A DNA stretch of 64,000 bases from Microplitis mediator (lineage: Eukaryota; Arthropoda; Insecta; Hymenoptera; Braconidae): the NCBI RefSeq assembly GCF_029852145.1, contig NC_079975.1, positions 19,225,364-19,289,363 on the forward strand. Direction: 5' to 3'. Below are positions 26,359-38,345 of this stretch, piece by piece (the first letter of the stretch is position 1; every line of letters begins with the position of its first letter). The notes under the pieces are model-generated. The model was given only the letters and a program-made list of their open reading frames with translations. It did no database searches and had not been told where the DNA came from. The position numbers and the translations under genes are program-made.

Positions 26359-27160
26359 CACTGTCAAAAATTTTTGGAGTAAGCGCGGATTAAATCCATA
26401 GTGAATCCAGAGTGAATGTGTAGTGTATGATTTTTTATTAATTTAATTTCCTTGGAATGAAATTTACTTCAAAGAGAAGTTTATTTTAACATTAAAACTA
26501 CTGATTGCAGTGAATGCAGATTGAAATGAAATCTACATTATTCTGGAATCACTCCGCTGAAAAAAAAGTCATATTTACACCGTGCACAGAGTGATCTTTT
26601 TCAAGCCATTCACAGACATCCCCCCCCCCTCACACACATTTCAAAAATTTTCAATAACTTTCAACTGTCATAAGCGTATCAAAATTTTATCAATTAATTA
26701 AAAAAAAAATTAAAGCATTAATTGAAAAAAGGATAACGTAGTCGTAATTTCGCTGAGATATATATAATTTTTAAAAAATTACTCCCAGTTGAAATCAATT
26801 GGAAGTTAAACAAAATTTGTTCATTTCAATTTTATAATTCAAATTTTTAAATTTAAAAGGCTAAAATTTGTTCAACAAATTTCGATTAACTCCTAATTGA
26901 TAACAACTGTAAGTGATTTTTTAAAAATTCTATACCTCAACAAAATTGCTTTTACGTTGTCCTTTTTCCAATTAAGGTTTTAATTTTTTAAAAAATTAAT
27001 TAACAAAATTTTAATATGGTTATGACAGTTGAGCGTTATTCGATATTTTTAAAAACTCAGGGGCACTGTCTGAGAATGCCTTCAAAATTCTGGAACTCTG
27101 AATGACGGGATGAAATAAAATCCATATTCATTCCGAATTCACTCATGATTTTATAAAGTG
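26359..27160 (-). mobile_element. Family A element, copy A4, split by a foldback insert
   Basis: The left end is CACTGTCAAAAATTTTTGG and the right end TTTTATAAAGTG, with TA on both sides. The left 220 bp match A5 at 51.2 kb in order and orientation: a GATTAAATCC block, the AGAGAAGTTTATTTTAACAT block, then ATCACTCCGCTGAAAAAA. The final 80 bp carry GAACTCTGAATG and the GAAATAAAATCC...TTCCGAATTCACTC end. Between them lies about 480 bp of unrelated palindromic DNA, annotated separately. Without it the element would be about 310 bp, the same size as A6. Confidence 0.75.
26601..27085. mobile_element. Foldback element inserted in A4
   Basis: Two long imperfect inverted arms, about 26605-26830 and 26875-27083. 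Paired landmarks are: CCATTCACAGACATCCCC with CACTGTCTGAGAATGCC; TTTCAACTGTCATAAGCG with TATGACAGTTGAGCG; GGATAACGTAGTCGTAATTT with CTTTTACGTTGTCCTTT; and AATTGGAAGTTAA with TTAACTCCTAATT. The left arm has a C-run of about ten bases where the right has GGGGCAC. There is no open frame. No duplicated target site was evident, so the exact insertion point in A4 is uncertain. Confidence 0.65.
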
Positions 27161-29392
27161 TAATTTAAAAAATTTCAAACAAAAGATCTTAATGAATGAT
27201 ATTTTTGACGATATATGTGTATATATGTTGAACATATCGTAATTCTTCATGGGTTCGTTTGAGTTGTTGAGAACGTCGCATGGTAACATAATCGAATAGA
27301 AGTCTCTCTGTACTGTGAACACCAGCAGCCGGCATCGATGTATCGTTGCCAAGAGCAGTAGCATCCGAGACTCCAATCAAGGTGGTATTCAATGTGCTTG
27401 TTACTTGCCCGGGACCTCTCTCGTCTCTTCTCCATCTATTTTGCCACAAGATAAGTTCATTATCGAGTCGTACCAAAGCACGTACTAGTCGTCCCGTGTG
27501 CGTACAACATAGAAATATATCAATATATAGATATATAGATGTATATATTCATTCCATTAACTACTGTATCCTGTATCCTTCTGTGCTTCTCAATTCAACG
27601 TAAATGTACTTAGTTGTAAGCATAAATCATCAATGCGACGTTTATATTTTCTTTTTTTTTTAACCACTACTATATATATATCTCAATTATTGTATCCAGT
27701 TTTATGCATCAATAATTGTTTGCCAAGCATATACATTTATTATTTATTTTTTTTCGTTGTAAATTTAAAATCTTCATGATTTTTTTATAAAATTAAAAGT
27801 TTGTAAACTTTATTCTATAATTTGTTTATGTTTATCTTTAGATAAAGTCTGTTTATAATTAATACAACAAATGCAGGCATTATCAACATTTACGAACAAT
27901 TAATACTTAAAAAATAATGATGAACAAATATTTATTAACAGTCTACAAGAGTTATTATAATTTTTTTTGTAGTTAAAATTTGTACTCAACATAGAAAAAA
28001 AAATTGAAGTAAATCCCATTAAAAATGCTTAAATATTTATTTTTAATTTAACCACCCAAAGCTTATAGAACGTTAGATAAATTTTTTTTTTACGAGATTA
28101 ATATGTAAATTTTCGTATATTAATTAATAATTAAATCTAAAGTCACGTAATAAAAAATTATAGTAAATTCTTTTAGCAATATATTTTATTTTATCTTACT
28201 CTTAAGTCGTTTTGACAAGTCAACAAGATCCGCGTAAGCTTGTTCACAGTTAATCCACATATTTATATATTTTTTAAAATCTCGTAAGTTATTAAATACG
28301 ACGCACGGATTATTATTTTAAGCCTGGTTATTTATTTATAAATTTATTTTTTGTGGTTGATATCTTGAAATATTTTGTGCTGTTGAATAAATTAAGAGTT
28401 AGAAAATTTAAAAAAATATAATAAAATAGAGAATGTTGACTAACGTTCGTAGTGTACTGAGAGATGTGACGACACATCACAGTATTATTATGGATACCAT
28501 TGAAATTGGATAAGCTTGAGCTTTGGTGGCATGTACTAGACGTGCTGATGAGACAGAGTGCATTTCTAAAAGGGATAAACGACAGCATATAATATTTATT
28601 TGTTTGTCCGTCATGTCAACATAAAAATCTTGTTGATGTGAGTATCTATCAGTACTAAAACGAGCGACAGAGAAAATACACCAGTGAGTAGAAAATCGAG
28701 AACTGATTTTCTCTCTACACCATCCTATTATCACCCTTGTCTCTCTACCTCTTTATCCTCTGCTGTACCGTGGGAGGTAATTCGATCGTCGTCCAGAACG
28801 ACCGTCATGCTATTGTCAATCCAACATGTATTCCAATGAACGCGATAATTTCAGAGGTAAAATAAAAAATAAAATATGCTATTAAAAAAAAAAAAATATT
28901 CATAGAAATGACAGATGTGTGTACGAGACGACAGTTCTCTGCTATATGTCGATATTTTTATCTCTCATCGTTAATTTTAAAGAAAAAAATTTTTTTTTGT
29001 TTCCATTTTGTGGAATCAAATATCCAATTGTTCACGTTATGAATTTTTTTTTTCAGTTTAATATCACAAGTGTCCTAGAGCACATTCTCTTTTGTTTCAA
29101 TAATTGATTTTCGAGCAATAATTAAACGAACAAAAATATACGGACATTCGTGATGTTTTGTTATTTTTTAGCCAGTTAATGTGACTTTATTATTAACTGG
29201 AATTCCTATTAGTTTGCAGTACTCGTTGAAGTAATTAAAAAACATCGAATATATAAAATTTTTGACAAAAAAAAAGTACTGAATTTATAATTTTTATTAA
29301 ATCAATCAAATTTTAAGGAAAATTGTTTAACTTGATATTTGATTAAAATTTGAAGCTTTATTGCGGTTCCAACAAATATCCGATTTTAAGTC
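27161..29392. other. Unassigned AT-rich sequence, no gene seen
   Basis: Several open frames overlap at 27143-27603 on both strands, and others lie at 28328-28734. None has a recognised domain, and the two strands cannot both be coding. The 27240-27480 patch is GC-richer than its surroundings but stays unassigned. Confidence 0.5.
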
Positions 29393-29687
29393 CACACAGA
29401 AAAAAATATTCTCGACTGAAAGTAATTGTTCTTGGTTCAAGAAAATCTTTTTGAAAACCACAATTTTCACGGATAAACTGGAAATTTTTTCTAACCAAGA
29501 CGAATTTTCTTGGCTCACTCTCTTAAACTGAATCAGTGAAAAGTGCTGCAAATCAGTGAAAATTCACTGATTTGCATCACTTTTCACTGATTCATTTTAA
29601 GAGAGCAAGAAAATGTTGACTTGATTCTCGAAAACGTTTATCTTCCAAAATATTTTCTTGACTCAAGACAACTTTTTTTTCTGTGTG
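29393..29687. mobile_element. Palindromic element with CACACAGAAAAAAA ends
   Basis: About 295 bp, starting CACACAGAAAAAAATATT and ending CTTTTTTTTCTGTGTG, its inverted copy. Almost the whole length is self-complementary. CTTAAACTGAATCAGTGAAA near 29523 pairs with TTTCACTGATTCATTTTAAG near 29582. The centre, AAATCAGTGAAAATTCACTGATTT, is itself a perfect palindrome. No coding capacity. It would form one long hairpin if transcribed. Confidence 0.75.
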
Positions 29688-29814
29688 ACTATAACTATAT
29701 ACGGAGATCAAATATTTTTTTAACTTAACAAATTAACAAAAAATCATAACGAGATTCCTAACTTTAAATTCGAATAGCATGATATAGATCTAAAAAATAT
29801 TTTACTTTAATGAA

Positions 29815-30035
29815 ATGGAGAGCACTTTAAAACCAAGTGTGTTACAAGTGTATTATTTTAACATACATTAGATAAGTTGTATGCTTAAGGCCAAAAGTAA
29901 AACTATAGTTTTTTTTAGTCACTCAAAACCCATTTCACGGTGTGTTAAATATCTATAGATCGCTTATGACATTTCAATGTTATTTGGCAAGTGTGTTAAT
30001 TTCGACTATACACTCGGTTTTAGAGCGAGTTAAAT
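29815..30035. mobile_element. Probable small inverted-repeat element
   Basis: The left block GAGCACTTTAAAACCAAGTG near 29819 is inverted at the right as ACACTCGGTTTTAGAGCGAG near 30010, a stem of about 30 bp with several mismatches. The interior repeats the AAGTGTGTTA word. No target duplication was confirmed, and boundaries are approximate. Confidence 0.45.
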
Positions 30036-31932
30036 AGCTTATAAAAAGTACTGCAGACTAATTATGCATATTTTTAATGGTTTACATTTCCATATTTAAA
30101 GCCTATATAAAACAAATGCCAATCTCTGGATTTCACTCTACGGAAATGATTAATTATAAAAATTTAAATGAATGGGATCAATTAAATGGGTATGCGAAAA
30201 GGTCGTTGATACGATGACTGGGCAGTGGAATTTTATAGATACACTGTTCTTTTTTATTCAGCTTTTTTTGTTCATGTGCCTCCCGTTAAAATTCACCCCA
30301 AGTTGGGGTGCTTGGCTCTCGTCCCTCTGCTTCAGGGTACGCCGGAGTGGCAGATAATTCTGTTTTAGTTTCGCATTACATCGCAGTGCACGGGGAACTA
30401 CGTGGTATACGAAGCCCAGTCAGAGTATGGCTCCCTTCAGTTATATAGTATATATAGTATATATATATATATATTTACTTGGCTCTTCTCTCGTATATTC
30501 AACCCCTCGAGAAATCTCTCACTACTTGTTTCCTCGCCTACTGCTGTACTCTACTTATACACTTCCACTCTACTTCATGTCTGGGCTCTCAACCCGCCGA
30601 TTCACAACTCGTCGTCAACATTACTCGGACTTACATTACTTGAGAAACGAATAAGAAATTTGACTAATGCAATTTTAAATGCTAAGAAGCCACTTTCCTT
30701 AACAATTGTGTACGACAACATTAAGTTTCATCTCAAACTCAATGTATGGATAAGTCTATACATAGGTATACTTTTGTACGCGTATACATTTGTTAACATT
30801 ACTTGACGCCTTTTTATTGTTTTAATATTGATCCAAACCTCTCTTTCATACAGTCGCTTATTTTTTTTTCTTTTTCATTTGAATACAAGTATGCCGTGTA
30901 AACATTCAAATCCCACATAAATCCTCAAGCTTTTGCGATGATTTTACAATTTTATCTTTTACTTTCCGACGACACTTGTCATGTTCTAATTTCAATCTCG
31001 CCTATTCTCTTTGGCTTTATAACTTTAAGTACTCTCTCAGTTGATTGTACGACAGCCGTAATCACTACTCACTTCTGAAATCAGATAAACAAGTATTTTG
31101 TGCTTGAAAAAAAAAAAAAAAAAAAAAAATATACAGACATAAGAAAAAACAAATGACTGTAATTATTTAACCACCCTCTCATGAGTGATTTATGCAACAG
31201 CATTAACAGTTGAGTGGTGCATTACTGCTTAGTCAGGACATTTGTGACTGGAGAAAACTTTACCCCAGTGTCTCGGGTTTTTGTTTGGTCCACTATAAAA
31301 GACCGGATATACTAGCCAGCCAGAGGAAGATTGATTTACAAAAGTAAAATTAGTTAAGGATGTCTTGACATTTCAATTAAATCATTCCATCATGACTTTT
31401 TATTTTTTCCCTTTTATATATACATACTAATATATACATTAAAAAAAAATAATTCGATTTATAGATAAGTTTGTCAAAATTTTGTTAGAATCATTTAACG
31501 CTTGAACAAAATTCAAAATAGAATATCAAAGTATAGTCGTACTTATGTACAACTCTGTCTGGAAACTCATTTTCCTACTCGCGATATCACGCTCGAAAAA
31601 ATATTAAGTCCGCAGACGAGTTTGCTTTCCGTTTTTCATTCAAGTTTCAATAGCAAGTATCGAGAGAGCTATACTATCGAAAGTTTTCTTTATCGTTTTC
31701 GCTAGTTTTCCTCTCGTTTTTTTATTTTTTTATCATTTATTTCTTTATTTTTTTCGTTTATATCTTCTTTTTCTGTCTCTGTTAGTGATTCAAGTCGAAG
31801 GATTCGTCGAAGCGTTCACCGCCGTCCGACTGGAAACGAGTTGAATCTACTGCCACACTCTTCGGTTGTTCATTCTCTTATATTCGTATACTATTATATG
31901 CTTTTTCCCTTGCTAATGCATCAGTTTTACAG
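30036..31932. other. Unassigned sequence with a TA tract and a poly-A tract
   Basis: The 134-codon frame at 30402-30806 crosses a TA-rich tract at about 30443-30474 (giving YSIYSIYIYI) and has no known domain, so I do not call a gene. A poly-A run of about 23 lies at 31107-31129. Shorter frames at 30172-30357 and 31502-31705 are likewise unsupported. Confidence 0.5.
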
Positions 31933-32160
31933 GAAAAGACGATAGAAAACCAAGAAGAAAGACAAGTAGCAACTACCCTAGTAGTAGACGGGATTCCGTC
32001 ACGTCTCATTTCACAGAATCTAAATGAGTTTTCACTCTTACTCTCGCGAGATATTCTTACACCACAGGCCAACTTTTCGTACCAACCAATGATGAGGCTT
32101 ACCCTGGTAATCCTGGCTGCCTCGCGTGTGACTCATGCCCGAGAATTTATGAGACCCCCA
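31933..32160 (+). CDS. Weak candidate internal exon, unknown product
   Basis: A plus-strand frame is open from 31789 to a TAA at 32167-32169, in a locally GC-richer stretch. Within it, a plausible splice acceptor (CATCAGTTTTACAG ending at 31932) and a donor-like CCA/GTAAAA at 32160/32161 bound exactly 228 bases, 76 codons in phase 0. The translation begins EKTIENQEERQVATT, contains a hydrophobic stretch MMRLTLVILAA and ends REFMRPP. I recognise no domain. An alternative is a tiny ATG-initiated frame from 32089 or 32092 with a signal-peptide-like start. An open frame also exists on the opposite strand over most of this stretch, and open runs of this length are expected by chance once or so in a window this size. 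Confidence 0.18.
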
Positions 32161-33032
32161 GTAAAATAATCCACAGGATTATCCTGTTCACTCTCTCACT
32201 TAGTATTTATCTTTCCCTCTTTATCATTACATTCTTTCCCCTTGCATCAGCCATCGTCACCGCATGCCGTCAGGACAGTTGCGTCGATTATTGTCCGCAT
32301 CACGGTTGTACACCCTATCCTTTAATTACACGGGTGATCAATCGGTTTCATTGCGTTCATAATGCCATTACATTGACACCATCACATCCATATATTTACA
32401 AATACCTATATATATGCATAAATGTTATACTACCCTTCATCATCGTCTGATCATATTACCGTTTTTGGATTTTATCCAAGACAAGTTTCATCACTTGGAT
32501 CAAGAATATAATCCAGCCACGTAAATCGACACGGATTGTTGAGTAGATTCATCAAAATACATCCGGATAGTGTTAACACTTGAAGAAAAATAGCATGTTA
32601 TGTATATGATCTATAAATATATATATTTATATATTTATGTATGGATTTATGTATAATGTATGTCTCAAATGTATTGGATACATGCTCTTGGTTGATGTCA
32701 GTGATTCTGTCGCACTTTAAACTCCCAGGGGCCACGTTTACGTATATCCAAGGCCGCATTATGCTCGAGTGACGCACTACCAGTCTGCATAACTGCAGTC
32801 CCAGTGCGATTTACTCTCCTGCGGAGACTGCCGCTCGTCCATCACTCTATGTCGAGTCGAGCTGAGAATCTCGAGGGTTCATGTCTTTTGCACCCTTCAA
32901 AAAATCCTGTTTTAATTTAAACTGTCCGATTATTCTGTTCTTTATTGGACTCACTCATTTAAAATAAACCTCAAGTGAAATTATTTAGAAAATTAAATAA
33001 CGGAAAAAAAAAAATTTTAGAAAATCCAAAAG
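32161..33032. other. Unassigned sequence, partly GC-richer
   Basis: 32700-32890 is GC-richer, with CTGCGGAGACTGCCGCTCG and several short palindromes. No frame, promoter motif pair or RNA fold could be supported. Confidence 0.45.
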
Positions 33033-33699
33033 TGCACACCTCAATCGCTCATTATACTTCTAATCATTAATTTTTTTTAATACAATTTTTATTGAACTTT
33101 TAAATGATGAATTTATTTCTATATTTCTTATTTTCAGTTTAATAATTTTTTTTAAATATCCCGCTTTTTTGTCTTAGATGTCGCTCTTTTATTTCAATTC
33201 AACTGCCACGCTAGCGCTGCTGCCAGTAGTTGATGGTGAGAAAAAATGAAAAAAATAATAACAACAGTAGAAATCAAAATGGCAGCTTAATTTATCATGA
33301 ATAATAAGTTTTTACGTTTTTAATTAATCACAATTAAGCAAAGGGAATTCAGATAGTGATTTTTGAAATGATTCTTGTGATAAAAAATACAAAGATAATA
33401 AAAAAAGAAAATTAAGTCGTAAAGTCGTGTTTTTCGAAAGTTATCGTGTTTTTACGAGTCTGAACACTATAATTGACGCACTAAGGGCTTCCGACTAAAA
33501 CAATGTTTTTTAATTAATCTCATTAAAAAATCAATAAAACTTCAAAATGAAAAATGTTTCTTTATGAATTTTTTTTAAAATGGTATACAATTTTAACAAC
33601 TCTGGTGAACTATAAAACAGGAAGAGGATTTTAAATCAGTAAAAGAGCCGAGAGCGAAAGAGTGACAGTAAAGCAACGCTTTCGCGATTGAGGTGTGCA
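33033..33699 (-). mobile_element. Family D inverted-repeat element, copy D2
   Basis: About 667 bp from TGCACACCTCAATCGCTC to CGATTGAGGTGTGCA, an inverted terminal repeat of about 15 bp. Read in reverse it starts TTGCACACCTCAATCGCG, passes GCTTTACTGTCAC (as in D1) and ends ATGAGCGATTGAGGTGTGCA with the CTTTTGGATTTTC tail shared with D1. The segment at about 33120-33300, reversed, matches 43080-43260 in copy D3 (AGCGACATCTAAGA, GCGGGA...TTTAAAAAAA, TTTCTACTGTTGTTATTAT). No open frame is preserved. Confidence 0.7.
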
Positions 33700-34478
33700 A
33701 TATAAAGAATCTATATTTATTTAAACTTAATTAAATGTATCTATATTATTTTAAAATAATCAGAAAATTTAAATAATAAATACATATCAACTTAAAAACA
33801 ATTTTTATCATGTTACATTAAATTTTTAAAATGTATATTGTAACTTAATACTCTTAATCTGCCGATATGTAAATTACATGTTTACTATAAATATATGCAA
33901 GCCTACTATATTTTCCTTTAATATACTCATAATTTATATTTTATATTGAGTGCATTAACTGCATAATATTTTTTAATTAATATAATTATCTTATTTATAT
34001 GTATCTATACTTATATATTTATTTATTTATTTTAAAAAGATAATTTAATATCGGAAATATTTTAAGTGGGTAAAGAATAAAGTTTAAAAAATAAAATAGA
34101 GAGTTAAATAGACATTAATAAGAATTTAATTTAACAGATATTTTCCGAGATATCAAGTACTACAAACTAAGATTTCTTTCTTTAGAGTAAAGCTTCCATT
34201 AGACATTTGTTTGTAAACATAAACTCGGTTTATCGCGAGCCAAGCACTTTGCTCAGTTATAACGACAAGGGGCCGCTATGTATTATATAGGTGGTATGAG
34301 AGAATAAGAAAGAGGATTCAGAGAGATGAGGATTGCTTTTCTAAGTAGGCTGGAAAGTAGAATCTTAATAAATCACGAGAGGAAAGATATATACATATAA
34401 TATGCGCACTATGCAATAAATGAAAAGACAATAATAACGAGAAAAGTTTAATCCCATTGAGAAAACTACTAGTGAATA
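33700..34478. other. Unassigned AT-rich sequence
   Basis: No gene, element end or RNA seen. Confidence 0.55.
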
Positions 34479-34494
34479 TATATATATATATATA
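34479..34494. repeat. TA tract, left flank of the 34.5 kb element
   Basis: Alternating TA ending exactly where the G-rich end of the next element begins. Together with the TA run at 34992-35020 it looks like one microsatellite that received an insertion. Confidence 0.85.
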
Positions 34495-34988
34495 GAAGGG
34501 GGGGGGGGCAAAACGGGGTACTTAAGAAAACACTAGGTTTTCGGGGACGCAAAGACGTTAAATCTTTTTTATTTTAATGATATTCAAAGTATGAATAGAA
34601 AAAATTTTCAGCTGCTGTTAAAAATAAAAATTTCATTTTTTGCAGGCAAAATGGGATAGCTCCTAAAGGAGGTGAAAAAAAAATTTATGGAAGTTAAATA
34701 AATTTCATTAGGTTAAATTTTCTCGTAAGTAATTTACATAAAAAAAAAGTATATTTTACATAATTATTGGATGTAAAGGAAGGAAAAAAATTTTTTCGTA
34801 ATTTTCATCATAAAATAAAAGTCATTATCATTTTTCAACTGTCACTTTCAATTTTTTAAAAAGTTACCAAAAAAAATTCATAATAATGCTCAATTATATT
34901 TACAAAAGTGATTTTGGAATTTCTAAAAAACAAACTTTTTTATAAAATTTTGGGGGTACCCCATTTTGCCTCCCCCCGCTCCTTTCTC

Positions 34989-34991
<3 letters not shown>
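34495..34991. mobile_element. Inverted-repeat element with GGGGCAAAACGGGGTAC ends
   Basis: About 497 bp, with left end GAAGGGGG...GGGGCAAAACGGGGTAC and right end GTACCCCATTTTGCCTCCCC...CTTTCTCCCC. The ends form a terminal inverted repeat of about 25-35 bp with a variable G-run. A second internal copy of the end word (GCAGGCAAAATGGGATAGC) lies near 34642. The interior is AT-rich without open frames. The element sits inside a TA microsatellite, so the target duplication would be TA but cannot be delimited. Confidence 0.75.

Positions 34992-35020
<29 letters not shown>
34992..35020. repeat. TA tract, right flank of the 34.5 kb element
   Basis: About 14 TA units directly after the C-rich end of the element; see the matching tract at 34479-34494. 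Confidence 0.85.
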
Positions 35021-35022
<2 letters not shown>

Positions 35023-38000
35023 ATTCACTGAGATATTTTTTTTATGAATATATCACTTCTCTTCTGTTGTACAAATAAAACGACTAAAAAATAAATCTAA
35101 ATAAAGAGGAAAAAAAATCAGAACTAAAAAAAATTTTTATAGATAACATGACAGACAGTTCTCTAGCGGGGAAATCTGATCGTGTCATAATTGTCAAAGT
35201 GATCGGGTGGAAAGTAATAAAACACCCTTATCACGTGGTATCACGTATGCAAGTACACCTCCTACAATTCAGTATTCGCGTTAATAATCATACCAAATAT
35301 ACTATACCTATCCTATTTCACATCACGTTGAAATCGCTCAATCTAGCTATGAATTCACAGTCTACATATACTACCGTTAGTTAGTTTAATTGCATTATGT
35401 GACCTTGTTTGTCTACAGATATTCTACAAGTAGAAATCGCTATTGCATTTTTAGCATTCATTGAAGTTTTGTTAATTTTTTTATAGTTTAAAATTTTTAA
35501 TTAAACTGATAGAATTTGAAAGGGTAAGCATAGTTTAAAATCTTTCTCATCAATGTGTACTGTGTACTAATAAATCAACGAGTAAAATCAAACCAGAACG
35601 TAAACCGATAATAATCAGTTATGCTCTCGGATTTTAAAGGAACTTTAATCGTGTTAGCTCGTGATTCTTGATAAACGCAAATGACACGAGGATTATAGAA
35701 AGTTATGCTCTCGAATTTATGAACTTTTTTGAGCTAAATAATGACTAGACACTTTTTGCTTTATCTTTTATTAATGCCCGATAAAATTGGTCTACAAAAT
35801 GATAAACATATATATTTTATTTGAGAGTTATATGGAAAATTACCAAAAAGTGAAGTCGATTAATTCTAAAAAATTTATGTAAAATGCTATTAAATATAAA
35901 TACTTTTTGTAGGATTAATAAATCAATAATATTTATCATTGTGGATTATCGCATTCATATTTAACTGAATTGTGTTAAAATTGTTGAATGAAAAATTTTT
36001 GTATAGAAAATGGTCTTTTATTCTCGGAATTTTCATTATCTATTTTCAGTTGTTGCATATGTGAATGTCAGTAGTCTTTTGTACTGTGTATATCAAACCA
36101 TGTGAGAGATATATTGTCGAACAAAAAATTAATTATTGATAAGCAGGAAAACAGAATTATTGCGACGGGTTTATATAGATATATATATCTATTAAAAATA
36201 TACCCGATAAATTTATCATTTGGCTTGAGGCTTTTTTTTTTGCTTTACAAAAGGATTTGTAGGGGTTGTGACTTTCAGGAGTTATCTTAATACACGAAGC
36301 ATCAGTAAAGAGCCTGCGGCTTTTATGACAGACGCAATTCGCATCACGCCTGTATGTTTTTAAGAGATGAAAGTCGAATTCACAGGTACTATAAAAAAAA
36401 TGACAAAAAAAACGGAAAGTGTTTTACATGCAGAGAGCGTGTGGATTATTGGGCTAGACATACATTTATATATATGTATATATAGAGTGAGAAAGAGAAT
36501 ATATGTAAGTAATTCGACATTTTCCACAGTTCCATTTGAAAAAACACGCGTCTCGAAAGTAAAGTGTATGTCGGCTGAGTCGACGACGAGATAGGGAGGA
36601 AAAGACCGTAAGAAAATTCCCCGAAGACTATTCCCTCTTATATATATATATATACATTTACGTGCACCTCACGCACACGACCGTTTCTCACTCACTCACT
36701 TTTATTTTTTATTTTTTCATTTACCCTATATGACAGTAGTCATATGAACAATTTTCTGTATTGGAATATACACCACACTCAAGTGAAAAACCTACAGATG
36801 ACATATAGGGGTTGTAAAATTTAATATAAAACACGAGTATTTTCAAGCGTAAATAAATTTTAACGTTTCTACGTAAATTTAACAGCGAATGTCGAGTGAA
36901 AATAACATTAATTTCATTGATGAAATAAATCGTATTTGAATAAATATAAATTTTATTGTGGTTTAATTTACAAATGTGAATTCGTTGGCGTAAAAAATAT
37001 AACGTTACGATTATCACATTGAATTTACATTGATGCATCAGTATAAACAATGATTTTCATGGTTATTGAACAGTTTCAATGTTACACACACGTGTTTTCC
37101 ACAACTAACATTAATATAATAAAGTGCTGAATATATGTTGGTATATGCCGAGAATGAAAATTTATACTGACATTATTATTTACCGAAAATGCATTGATGC
37201 ACAATTCCGATCGATTCAATTCCCTAATTCGCGAATGATCGTGTCACGGTTCGATGAACAGTAGTCTCCTATAATATAACAGATAGCGTATAATTTATCT
37301 ACACATTTGCTTGAAAATCAAGAAGGGATAAGGGTGGCTGGTTTGTCGAACGACTCGTCGAACGGAAGTATAGCTGTGGAATTTATAGCTTGACTACCTT
37401 CCCAACTAGATTTTATCGTTTATCAATAATGTCAAAGTATAGGAGTAATGCACATCTGAAACTCGAGTGAAAGCATTCCAAGTATTCACTAAAAATTTTA
37501 AAAGAAATGAAAACTGATAAAATAAGAATTTTAACAAGGATTGGATAGCGTTAAATTTCAATTAAGCAGAGTATAGAATTTTTATACAGAAAATTGAGTG
37601 ACCTATCAGAGAAAAGTTCACGTCTATATGCTGGACATCATTAAATTATTTAATTCGGTCAAACATCGATCATCGTGTCTACACGATATGTCATCAAATT
37701 TTTACTGATAAAAGAAAAACACAGACAATGGTATGGTAAATTAGACGTTAGTCCCAGTCTTTGCTCCGGTAGTTTTATACCAGTGACTTCTCCTTGAATT
37801 GTTGACCTCAATTGTCTAAGACGGCACCTTTTTAATCATGATCATATTTTTTATGCATGAAGTGGAAACTCTACAGACTGAAGACCCTTAAAAATACATT
37901 CGCTTTGCCAACGAGTCTATCTTGACTCTTTGTTAATTTTTTATCTTTTCTACTCGTTTATCGCGTTAATGAGATTAAAGAAAAAAATATCTACTGTATA

Positions 38001-38270
38001 ACTATCTCGAGATCAAAGAAGAAGATCCTCTATTAAAATTTTTTTTCAATTTCCTATACAATCAAAACAAAATAATTTACTCTAGCTATTTTCATTGACA
38101 TTGAAATGATTAAATGAATTGTTTGACTTCTGGAAGCTTACATCTGATGACTGGTTCTAAACGTGATATGAGAATCGACGCAGTGACTGTAATTATGAAT
38201 CGGCTATTAAAGTAAACCGTATGACAGACTCGTTAGCCAGAACGACAGAATTATTTCATTCTATATTCAG
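35021..38270. other. Unassigned AT-rich sequence, no gene seen
   Basis: Open frames at 35148-35384, 36102-36290, 36367-36594 and 36721-37050 (minus) have no recognised domain. A small direct repeat of AGTTATGCTCTCG occurs at about 35618 and 35701. A TA tract lies at about 36639-36655. The stretch 37140-37270 has balanced composition and few homopolymers, as conserved non-coding DNA sometimes has, but that cannot be judged from one sequence. Confidence 0.5.
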
Positions 38271-38345
38271 GTACAGTTTATGCAGCAGAATTACCACCAC
38301 TATCAATTTAACTTGCATCAAGAGTATGGATGCGAGCCTACGTGG
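38271..38345 (+). CDS. Very weak candidate 75-base cassette exon
   Basis: An acceptor-like ATTTCATTCTATATTCAG ends at 38270 and a donor-like TGG/GTAATT lies at 38345/38346. They bound exactly 75 bases, 25 open codons in phase 0, reading VQFMQQNYHHYQF and on to CEPTW. Histidine, glutamine and tyrosine are unusually frequent. There is no neighbouring exon to join it to, and short splice-like intervals arise often by chance. Confidence 0.1.

Noticed and set aside
30402..30806. 134-codon plus-strand frame
   Set aside because: Passes through a TA microsatellite (YSIYSIYIYI). A second frame overlaps it, and no known motif is present.
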